From positions 4,299,501 to 4,363,500 of the forward strand of contig OX392532.1 in the NCBI GenBank assembly GCA_947623455.1: DNA of 64,000 nt, in the 5' to 3' direction. Position 1 is the first letter of the stretch, and every line of letters starts with the position of its first letter. Source of the stretch: Mimachlamys varia (lineage: Eukaryota; Mollusca; Bivalvia; Pectinida; Pectinidae). Below are positions 21,825-31,934 of the stretch, in pieces. The notes beneath the pieces were generated by a model, which was not told where the DNA came from, did no database searches, and saw nothing but the letters and a program-made list of their open reading frames with translations. Both the position numbers and the translations under genes were made by a program.

Positions 21825-24022
21825 TGATGAACAGAACTAAACAACACACTCTGTGTTTGATGAAAGAATTAAACAACACACTCTGTGTTTGATGAACAGA
21901 ACTAACCAACACACTCTGTGTTTGATGACGGAACTAAACAACACACTCTGTGTTTGATGAACAGAACTAAACAACACACTCTGTGTTTGATGAACAGAAC
22001 TAAACAACACACTCTGTGTTTGATGAACAGAACTAAACAACACACTCTGTGTATGATGAAAGAATTAAACAACAAACTCTGTGTTTGATGAACAGAACTA
22101 AACAACACACTCTGTGTTTGATGAAAGAATTAAACAACACACTCTGTGTTTGATGAACAGAACTGAACAACACACTCTGTGTTTGATGAAAGAATTAAAC
22201 AACACACTCTGTGTTTGATGAACAGAACTAAACAACACACTCTGTGTTTGATGAACAGAACTAAACAACACACTCTGTGTTTGATGAACAGAACTAAACA
22301 ACACACTCTGTGTTTGATGAACAGAACTAAACAACACACTCTGTGTTTGATGAACAGAACTAAACAACACACTCTGTGTATGATGAACAGAACTAAACAA
22401 CACACTCTGTGTTTGAGTAACAGAATTAAACAACACACTCTGTGTTTGATGAACAGAACTAAACAACACACTCTGTGTTTGATGAACAGAACTAAACAAT
22501 ACACTCTGTGTTTGATGAACAGAACTAAACAACACACTCTGTGTTTGATGAACAGAACTAACCAACACACTATGTGTTTGATGAACAGAACTAAACAACA
22601 CACTATGTGTTTGATGAACAGAACTAAACAACACACTCTGTGTTTAATGAACAGAACTTAACAACACACTCTGTGTTTGATGAACAGAACTAACCAACAC
22701 ACTCTGTGTTTGATGAACAGAACTAAACAACAAGCTATGTGTATGATGAACAGAACTAAACAACACACTCTGTGTTTGATGAACAGATCTAAACAACAAA
22801 CTCTGTGTTTGATGACGGAACTAAACAACACACTCTGTGTTTGATGAACAGAACTAAACAACACACTCTGTGTTTGATGAAAAGAACTAAACAACACACT
22901 CTGTGTTTGATGAACAGAACTAAACAACACACCCTGTGTTTGATGAACAGAACTAAACAACACACTCTGTGTTTGATGAACAGAACTAAACAACACACTC
23001 TGTGTTTGATGAACAGAACTAAACAACACACTCTGTGTTTGATGAAAGAATTAAACAACACACTCTGTGTTTGATGAACAGAACTAAACAACACACTCTG
23101 TGTATGATGAACAGAACTAAACAACAAACTCTGTGTATGATGAACAGAACTAAACAACACACTCTGTGTTTGATGAACAGAACTAAACAACACACTCTGT
23201 GTTTGATGAACAGAACTAAACAACACACTCTGTGTTTGATGACGGAACTAAACAACACACTCTGTGTATGATGAACAGAACTAAACAACACACTCTGTGT
23301 TTGATGAACAGAACTAAACAACACACTCTGTGTTTGATGAACAGAACTAAACAACACACTCTGTGTTTGATGAACAGAATTAAACAACACACTCTGTGTT
23401 TGATGAACAGAACTAAACAACACACCCTGTGTTTGATGAACAGAACTAAACAACAAACTCTCTGTATGATGAACAGAACTAAACAACACACTCTGTGTTT
23501 GATGAACAGAACTAAACAACACACTCTGTGTTTGATGAACAGAACTAAACAACACACTCTGTGTTTGATGACGGAACTAAACAACACACTCTGTGTTTGA
23601 TGAACAGAACTAAACAACACACTCTGTGTTTGATGACGGAACAAAACAACACACTCTGTGTTTGATGAACAGAACTAAACAACACACTCTGTGTTTGATG
23701 ACGGAACTAAACAACACACTCTGTGTTTGATGAACAGAACTAAACAACACACTCTGTGTTTGATGAACAGAACTAAACAACACACTCTGTGTTTGATGAC
23801 GGAACTAAACAACACACTCTGTGTATGATGAACAGAACTAACCAACACACTCTGTGTTTGATTAACAGAACTAAACAACACACTCTGTGTTTGATGAACA
23901 GAACTAAACAACACACTCTGTGTTTGATGACGGAACTAAACAACACACTCTGTGTTTGATGAACAGAACTAAACAACACACTCTGTGTTTGATGAACTGA
24001 ACTAAACAACACACTATGTGTT
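21825..24022 (+). repeat. Higher-order repeat block 2 (2198 bp)
   Basis: Second tandem copy of the preceding block. Similarity weakens after about 24042, where AATACACTCTGTGTATGATG differs from the first copy although the next variant units still correspond. This suggests a partial third period before the array degenerates. Confidence 0.85.
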
Positions 24023-24534
24023 TGATGAACAGAACTAAACAATACACTCTGTGTATGATGAAAGAATTAAACAACACACTCTGTGTTTGATGAACAGAAC
24101 TAAACAACACACTTTGTGTTTGATGAACAGAACTAAACAACACACTCTGTGTTTGATGAACAGAACTAAACAACACACTCTGTGTTTGATGAACAGAACT
24201 AAACAACACACTCTGTGTTTGATGACGGAACTAAACAACACACTCTGTGTTTGATGACGGAACTAAACAACAAACTCTGTGTTTGATGAACAGAACTAAA
24301 CAACACACTCTGTGTTTGATGAACAGAACTAAACAACACACTCTGTGTTTGATGACGGAACTAAACAACACACTCTGTGTTTGATGAACAGAACTAAACA
24401 ACACACTCTGTGTTTGATGAACAGAACTTAACAACACACTCTGTGTATGAAAAGAACTAAACAACAAACTCTGTGTTTGATGAACAGAACTAAACAACAA
24501 ATTATGTGTTTGATGACGGAACTAAACAATACAT

Positions 24535-26004
24535 TCGTTTTTTAGCGATCCACACCTAATTCTTTGTTCCTTTAAGTCTTGCAATCCATATATTAACCTT
24601 ACAAAACAATTAAGTTACACTGCAGTTGTCAAAACTCACTTGGACATGAGAAATGTGAGAAGTTTTAAAGTACTATGGCGTACAAAGAAATTACGTGATT
24701 ACTTTATCACCATGCATTTTAAGAACACAATAGGGAGATTTCCTAACCAAGACAAATCGTTGATACCTACTTCCATTCTCCGCGTTCATTTTTAATGGGT
24801 TTTTTTTCAACAATGAATCCCTGTTGCCACTATACTCTGACCCATGGATTGTTATGTCAGCGTATCAAGGGATTGGTTAGTGTTACGACAATTGACCATG
24901 GTCCTCGAATGAAACCATCTCCCGTTGGGAGTTTAATATGATTTTGGTGTAAAGAATATATACACTAACAAACAGTTTATGATAAAGAAGAAGAATGACG
25001 TCCCTTCCGATGGAGGAAATATCTTTTGTTAACCTGCTGAGAAGCAAATAAAGCAGCAGATTTAAATTCCTAAACTGGAATTTACCAAAGTGTCAGCTCT
25101 GGCGCCAATGTCATTTAAAGATTTGTGTATATGGTGACAGGCATGCTAACATAAACTAATTCAGTTAATTAATTTGCACGATATTCTTAAAATATCAATC
25201 GTTTACAGTTTAATTTAAGTAGTTGACAGATCTTACGGGACTGTTTTAGGTCTACAAATTTAGATTTACATCATCCTGCACGTATTGATTAATGTTAAAA
25301 TTGCTTAAATTGAATAGCTTGATGTTTTAAAATGTCACAGGAAATCGCTGTGCATCTTTCTTCGTTTATATTGTCGGCGCGATTTACATCACGTACTTCG
25401 TCTGTGGCCCGTAAGCACGAGGCAAAATAAATCATGCGTTCCCTTGTAATTTGATTAATGCTAACTATAAACGTAAAATCTGAAAATGAAATTAGATAAA
25501 TTCAATTAATCGGATTTTAAAAGTTTACGACGCAGCTGATAAATAGATGAATTTCACAGTATCTCCTGATTAATGCTGCTGATGGTGCAACACACTCCCA
25601 TACATGTTACAGTGTAGTTGGTTATTTCTCTTTAGGTCCGATACCTCTAATAATACTATGCTGTAACGTCACCGACTGATGTCAAGTCTTGGTCATTTCA
25701 ACATGATACGTTTTATCAATTAGTTATCAAGAGGTTTAAAACAACCTAGAAATTACATTTTGAAGGGATTTATCACATAGGTTTAAGGGTAAAGTATGTG
25801 TTTGTTGTGCTATATTATACCATACTGTAGTGTCAACCTACTTGGTTTAAGTTTATATAAATAGTGGCTTAATGGATTATCTTTACGGACTTGTTGTTGG
25901 TTAAAGATATTCTAAAGAGAATGATTTTCTCAGACTTTCAAACTGTTCATTATTATACCGGTTAATTTAACGACATACGATATATCTTTGGAAAAAATCT
26001 ATTA
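24535..26004. other. AT-rich non-genic DNA
   Basis: Unique sequence after the array; no gene, RNA or repeat is recognised. Confidence 0.5.
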
Positions 26005-26102
26005 AACTTGAGGCAAAATATAAACAACGCAAAGAGTTACATGGAGACCATTGTAAGAATACACAAAATCAGACCAGCTGTTCCGAAAGAGTAAGCGTCT
26101 TC
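26005..26102 (-). repeat. Dispersed repeat D1, copy 5
   Basis: Minus-strand landmarks TAAACAACGCAAAGAGTTAC, ATGGAGACCATTGTAAGAAT and AGACCAGCTGTTCCGAAAGA match the order of the D1 family in reverse complement. The GAGTAAGCGTCTTCTGC tail extends further than in the other copies. Confidence 0.55.
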
Positions 26103-27936
26103 TGCTTCATCGACGACGACTGCTATGTGAAAACTTATTCCTGTAATTTCGTAGGTTAGACGGCGGATTCTCATTGGTCACTCGCCTTATTGTCACATTT
26201 CCTGACTACTTCGAGGATATTAAACAAACATAATCAAAAAGCTGTCTTAGTATGTTATAAATGTTACTCTTCCAAATGCTGTTCGCTTGTTCTCATCTTG
26301 CAACGCTACGCTACCTGTGCGCACCTGTTATTTCATATCTGGTTAACGGCAAATTAAAGATATAGGAATACAAAATAAGCTGCCTTGAAGATAACGTATT
26401 TTCCTTTCATTATCTATAATAATTCGAGTGGTTTTTTTTCGCAAATTGAAGTAGTTATTTGTATCCAATTGTACCAAGTTTACTTTCATTTAAAACAAAT
26501 GTCATAAAAATGTTGGATTTCTATTTATTGCAAAATATTTTTAACTCCTTTATCTTTCGCAGACAGTTTATTGTTTGACCCAAGTAACTTAAGGACTCCT
26601 GGGGAAAGCTGATTTGGACACAGTTAAGATCCTAACACCATAACCAAAGTTATATAAAGTGTTTCTAGTCTGCACGACTGAGATCCTCTATATAATAAAG
26701 CGAAATTCTTGCACACAAACACGGGACAAATTTTATTTCTTTGGTTTGTACGCGGATCATTAAATATTTTACTTTAATTCTTCCTTTCTAAAGAGGCTTC
26801 AGACTTGGACAGTACATCGTAAGATAGACATTTTCCCGATTTCCTTAGAATTGGGGACCGAGTGTATTATGGCTACTGGCAAAACCTCATTAAACCACTA
26901 CATAGAAGAATTATGCAGCAGAACGCATTCTATAATTGAATCTCCATATATGTTCCCATATATCAAGGTGACGGGGAGGAAGAGTACAGCACCTTTGTAA
27001 CCCTGTCGTGCCGTGTCGAGGACACTGCCACCAGCTATCTACAGAGTGAAGTGGGTGACATCTTTTGCATTGTACATGTATATGAATATTTTTAATTGGA
27101 TTTTGTGTGTTTATATCAGTAGGTCTTGAGACCCAAAGCGTGTAATACAAATGAAACAATAAAGTAAATTATCTCAATTGATAGCATAACAATCTGTATT
27201 ATTTGTATGGTTCCAAAGTGTTCGGGGCATATTTTTCACGGGAATACTAACATATCTGTTCCAAGTAGACCTACTATATAGCAGTCTTGGAGACATCAGC
27301 ATGGGTAAAGACACACGATCCGTACCAAGAATGGGACATCGTTAATCTTTTCATATCAAATATATAGTTGCATGATAGTTACAATACAAATTGACAAAAT
27401 ATACCACAAAGTACCACTCGGGGACAACCGATATCACAGCGAATATAGAAAAGGAACTGATATCAAAGATAAGTACAAAGACGTTGTTTGTTTTTTTTTG
27501 TTTTTTTTCTATTGGATTGTGATTTTGATAAACCGTTACTGCTCCATTTCCATACATGTTACAATACAATACGGATTCCTTTGCAAATCAATTGTTTTAA
27601 CATTATTACTTAAACTGTACTCAATGTATATCTTGTTTAAATTCAGAGGTATGGTTCTCAAGCTGTTTTGTAAAGCCCTTTTAATAGTAGGACTGGTCAG
27701 AAAATTAAAAAGTTAAACAAAAAAACATAGTTATGGTATATTTGAATAGAAAGTTGCTATTGCTATTTCAAGAGATAAACTGGTTAGATCTTTCTTTGAT
27801 TCTTTTGTAATACATTTATCGTTGACAAATCAATGTATCTAATGATATATGCATTTACTTTAATAGATTTAAAATTGTGAAACCTGATGATACGTGTTCA
27901 TCTGGTGGTGGCTATGGGCTGCATAACGTTTAATAG
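26103..27936. other. AT-rich non-genic DNA
   Basis: No gene is supported. Frames at 26911-27159 (minus), 27351-27569 (minus) and 27372-27716 (plus) are low-complexity or shadow frames without recognisable domains. Confidence 0.45.
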
Positions 27937-28060
27937 CAAAATGACAATCCGAAACAGAGCGAAGCATCCGGGATAGTACATGTAGGCTGAATGTTGCTCT
28001 GGAATCTAATAGTTTTATCCACTAACCCAACCGTCAGTGGTTATAAGTAACTGAACTACT
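27937..28060 (-). repeat. Dispersed segment D2, copy 1 (tentative)
   Basis: On the minus strand, ACTGACGGTTGGGTTAGTGG, a GATTCCAGAG stretch, CAGCCTACATG and CTGTTTCGGATTG follow in an order also seen near 28590-28735 and 29780-29930. Copies are well diverged. Whether this is an old transposon or a duplicated exon is not resolved; the best frame contains stops. Confidence 0.35.
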
Positions 28061-28589
28061 TACAAATAAGTACACTGTAACTATCACGTATTTGCGTTGA
28101 TAGCAATGACCAATAATGATTGCATGAATATGATGTTAGAAGTAATAACAACAGCAAGAACAAATACATTGTTGAATTTTCGAGCCAATCTGCCCATTTA
28201 TCAAGACATCAACTATAACATACGTTACATCCCCTACATAAAACATGAAACAAAATCATCAATACTTACAATCAATGTCATTCATCTATCACATAAATGA
28301 AAATTACGAGCACGTGAATTAAAAATCCAATTTGCTTGCTTTTAAATCAAAATCAATGTCACATATTTCATCTGAAGCAGGTGTCTACCTGGCTATATTT
28401 GGATATGTTGCTATAACACGCGGCATGCTCAATACATTACAAACTAACATTACACATACTATTTCTGTGACGTTTGTGACCTTAGGTATTTTTTAAAATT
28501 AATTCTTTACATCATCGGTATATTTGTATACCACTCTAGTTGCCGTGGTTTACACGACTTCGTGATGAAATAAGCTCAAACTAGACAGT

Positions 28590-28735
28590 GAAAGCAAAAC
28601 CCATGGGAGTCATAAAGCTGGAGTCAGCCATGAAACTTAATGTAGGCATCGAAGTTAAATCCTAATGTACATTGCATCGGAAACAGAGTTCGGATATCAT
28701 GAATTAAATCTAAAACCCAATTTTACATAAATCGT
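28590..28735 (-). repeat. Dispersed segment D2, copy 2 (tentative)
   Basis: The minus strand carries AAATTGGGTTTTAGATTTAA, ATGCCTACATTAAGTTTCAT and a CCATGGGTTTTGC stretch in D2 order. The matching frame is interrupted by TGA. Confidence 0.35.
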
Positions 28736-28993
28736 TGAATAAAGCAAGACAAAAATACATCTCGTCCTATTGGTTAAGAATGTTTTTTGTATGTTATAAC
28801 AGTATTTAACCCGCCAGTGACCAATGACAGAAAGATTTCCGTGTGAAATGAAACTACCTACTTTGTACATAGCTGTGTTGCCCTATCCATAGCTGAATGT
28901 TAGTGATAACACATTTTGATTTGGTTGAATCATTAAATAATCAATCAACGCTGATGTGTCGTTCAATAATTTATTGGCTAATGATTGCTGTAA

Positions 28994-29230
28994 TGTGACG
29001 ATTTCAATTTTCCGATCGTGAACTTTCACTTTCTTGATAGTAACATCCCTGCTTCTCCAACTTATAGTGTTTACATGTCACAGTTGATTCGTTATTCTAG
29101 GGCTTGCTCTAAATATCGTGATTGTCGTAATCGATGTCGACTACTGACAAACTAACTAACAACACATGGATTTGGGAGATGCGGGTGATCAGAATTATGG
29201 TCGCCATCTTTGTCTCATTGGGAAATGTGT
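28994..29230 (+). pseudogene. Second broken retroelement ORF fragment
   Basis: The plus frame from 28994 reads DDFNFPIVNFHFLDSNIP, then ASPTYSVYMSQLIRYS and RACSKYRDCRNRCRLLTN, and stops at about 29153. After a frame change, NYGRHLCLIGK appears at about 29193-29225. The LDSNIP and LIGK blocks correspond in order to those at 16361-16860. I recognise the pattern as a polyprotein of an invertebrate retroelement downstream of its reverse-transcriptase core, from general knowledge only. It is dead: stop, frameshift and no flanking intact ORF. Confidence 0.65.
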
Positions 29231-29779
29231 GATATGAAGATGGATGTTTTTATGTATGCTTATTTTTGTTTACTTGTGATTGACAAGGATGTCTCGGTTC
29301 TCATTCTGAGGATTGATGTTTACGTGGACAACAAAAGCATGACCCGAACTCAAAATCGATTACACTAGGGTTAAAATATTTTTGCATATTGTAAGTGACC
29401 ATATCACTGCTACAAACTTATTTTGTTGAGAATGGCACTCCAATTTGATTGGTTTTATTGGAATGTTTTCTTTTCTTTCTTTTTCTTTTGCAAAAACAAG
29501 CTGGTCAGTTTACTGCGTTGCCCCCATTCACAAATTCATGTTAACATGTGAAAATGAACAATTTAAAAAAATAAACGCGGACATATTAATTATGAATTGC
29601 TAATAATATACCCAGAAAAATAATCAGAGAATACCAAAGCGTCAACAAAACCATAATCATTTAGACCTAATGAATACTGAAAAACTGTTTTTCTTAAATC
29701 CGAACAGTTAAATAAAAAGAAACACTTACATCTGATATTAGTAAAATAAACTTTGAATGCAGTTACGTGACCATTAGAT
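29231..29779. other. Non-genic DNA with partial D1 pieces
   Basis: CGAACTCAAAATCGATTACA near 29345 and AGAGAATACCAAAGCGTCAA near 29620 are minus-strand D1 landmarks without the rest of the unit, so these are probably truncated copies. No gene is supported. Confidence 0.45.
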
Positions 29780-29930
29780 ACACTGTAAAAACTGTAAAGA
29801 GGAATATGCCAATTCGAAACAGAACCATGAAAACTAAGTTCCAATGTAGGAGATGGGAGGCCCACTGTCCCTTTGGAACCTGATATTTTCATCTAATAAC
29901 CCAATTATCAGTGAGTTTATGTAACTAGGA
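29780..29930 (-). repeat. Dispersed segment D2, copy 3 (tentative)
   Basis: The minus strand carries TAATTGGGTTATTAGATGAA, TCCTACATTGGAACTTAGTT and GTTCTGTTTCGAATTGG. It includes the start of a 100-codon ATG frame (29590-29892, minus) whose product is not recognised and which runs into D1 debris, so I do not call it a gene. Confidence 0.35.
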
Positions 29931-30148
29931 CGACTTATAATGGAATATATTGTCCACTACTTACAACGTGGTACATACGTTTCATGCTTTAATCTTTGAT
30001 ATACATGAAATGAATACATGATTTACAAGATAATTACAACTAGCATGTTAAATACAAAATAAATGTGCTTGCTTTGAAATCCAATGAAAATTTTACCTTT
30101 TTCTGTAAAACACCTGTTAATCTTTCTATCGTATGTCAACATGTAGAA
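29931..30148. other. Non-genic spacer
   Basis: Short AT-rich stretch leading into the 35-bp array. Confidence 0.5.
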
Positions 30149-30664
30149 TACATTACATATATATACCACATGTACACATACTATATATTACACATATATA
30201 CTACATGTAGACATACTATATATTACACATATATACTACATGTACACATACTACATGTATATATCACATATATATACTACATGTACACATACCATATATT
30301 TCATATATATACTACGATGTACATGTAGACATACTATATATTACACATATATACTACATGTACACATACTATATATCACATATATATACTACATGTACAC
30401 ATACCATATATTTCATATATATACTACGATGTACATGTACACATACTATATATTACGCATATATACTACATGTACACATACTATATATTACGCATATATA
30501 CTACATGTACACATACTATATATTACACATATATACTACATGTACACATACTATATATCACATATATATACTACATGTACACATACTATATATCACATAT
30601 ATATACTATATGTACACATGCTATACATTATATGTATATATAATACATGGACACATGTTACATG
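30149..30664. repeat. Minisatellite, 35-bp AT-rich unit, ~14 copies
   Basis: CTACATGTACACATACTATA followed by TATTACACATATA recurs at 35-bp spacing (CTATAT marks at 30481, 30516, 30551 and 30586). Some longer units insert CTACGATGTACATG. The unit is rich in self-complementary ACATGT, GTAC and TATATA steps, so it can form cruciforms. Frames reading TCTHTIYYTYIL-like repeats are compositional. Confidence 0.92.
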
Positions 30665-31304
30665 TATCTGCCGTGTGTGACCTCAGTACTTTATACACAA
30701 AGTGAAGTATGTACTCTGATTATGATTTAAAATGCAACTCTATGTCATCGACAAAAATATCGACTCCCATTTGAAACGCGCAAAGACTAGAAAGTAGATT
30801 TTTCATATGTATTAATATTTAACTAGAACTGTTTACCCAATTGTTTGATTATCAATCGGTAATTTAGTCTTTGAAGATTAAACAACACTGCAAAAACTAG
30901 ACATTTGCATAAACAAACACATACAGGTCATAAACAGACGCTTTAAAATATCATTTGTTAAATATGCAAAAGGTATCAAATTAATTAATAGTAAATAAAT
31001 TGTTTTAGAAATATGAAAAAGCACAATGTAGATACAAATGAATTTATAAATGGTGTTATTATTGTTGCGAGTCAAACAACCAAACTCAAGAACAAAACAA
31101 TAATAATAATGCAACGCTATATAGCTTGTAGACAATTCAAATGGGTCATTACAATTTACTGAACATTTCTCTCCTGACTATTATTGTCATTGAACGGCAC
31201 AAAACATATTTTCCCTAATTTTAATCCCCCTTAAAACATATAAATACGTTAGGAATTCTTAATACAAACTACTAAGGACACTCGGAATTTATATAGTTTT
31301 TAAA
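30665..31304. other. AT-rich non-genic DNA
   Basis: No supportable feature. The minus-strand frame at 30878-31135 shows no domain. Confidence 0.45.
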
Positions 31305-31517
31305 ATGTTCAGCAAACTGCCGACCCGAAAAAGCGACACCTCTGAAGGGACTAAACTGTTTGTTCTCTTGGTGTTAAATTTAGCGGTTGTTTTTTTTTTT
31401 TTGTTGATCTTTGATCAGATAAATGTGATAGGTTGGTGGTTTACACTGATGAGGGAATGCAACAGAATGAACTATAATCCTGTGGAGAGATACTCTCATC
31501 AGAACACGAATGGGTGA
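31305..31517 (+). CDS. Possible small single-pass membrane protein (70 aa)
   Basis: An ATG frame of 70 codons starts with a polar, Lys/Ser/Thr-rich N terminus (MFSKLPTRKSDTSEGTK). It continues with one strong hydrophobic segment (residues about 18-36) and ends with an Asn/Tyr/His-rich C terminus. A TTATATAG motif lies about 15 bp before the ATG. An AATAAA hexamer lies at 31662-31667, ~145 bp after the stop. No family is recognised. A short frame in AT-rich DNA with a T run supplying the hydrophobic residues could be chance, so this is only a candidate; it could also be the first exon of a larger gene. Confidence 0.22.
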   Translation: MFSKLPTRKSDTSEGTKLFVLLVLNLAVVFFFLLIFDQINVIGWWFTLMRECNRMNYNPVERYSHQNTNG

Positions 31518-31934
31518 TCAATATATATGGATGTATATAGAGCAGCCTGTTGACCTTTTCGTGTAATTAAGTAAACGAAGGTACACGACAATAACATGTA
31601 GATACCAGCTGATCTTTTACATTGACTGCACATACATGTACAACATCAACATATTTGATTGAATAAACACGCACAGCGCTAAATGCAATATAGATGTACC
31701 TCACATTTGCTTAACGATATGATAAACTTAGAACTGTCAATTATGTACATGCCTGACATGCACAAATCGTGTCAATATCATATGGCTGTACATTTTTGAC
31801 AAACACAAGTCGTGTGATCAGAAAATGGTTGTATATCTACTTTGCGTGGTAAGATTCATCAGGTTAAAATACTTTTTGCATAAAATAAGCTAGTCAATGA
31901 CTTCGTGGGGACAGGCATGTAATTAGTACACGAA
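31518..31934. other. Non-genic spacer with AATAAA
   Basis: AT-rich DNA between the small ORF and the 29-bp array, containing the AATAAA at 31662-31667. Confidence 0.4.

Larger units (their letters stand above)
17225..24534. repeat. Minisatellite, 33-bp unit, ~221 copies (7.3 kb)
   Basis: The unit core is ACACACTCTGTGTTTGATGA followed by an ACAGAACTAAACA segment. Most units are 33 bp; 32-bp variants with TGACGGAACTAA or TGAAAGAATTAA recur at intervals. Each unit contains a dyad, AACACA-CTC-TGTGTT. Because 33 is 11 codons, the array reads as MNRTKQHTLCL repeats on the plus strand and as repeats such as SSVHQTQSVLF and IKHRVCCLVLF on the minus strand, in frames broken by the 32-bp variants. Frames on both strands are open, so none is evidence of a protein. 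Confidence 0.95.

Noticed and set aside
17152..24500. Many 60-413 codon frames reading MNRTKQHTLCL, VHQTQSVLFSS or IKHRVCCLVLF
   Set aside because: These are translations of the 33-bp satellite in alternative frames, broken wherever a 32-bp variant occurs.
17225..24534. CRISPR-like array
   Set aside because: Repeats are contiguous with no unique spacers, and the sequence context is eukaryotic.
30065..30705. Tyr/His/Ile-rich proteins over the 35-bp array
   Set aside because: AT-rich satellite translated in two overlapping frames; no start context or domain.
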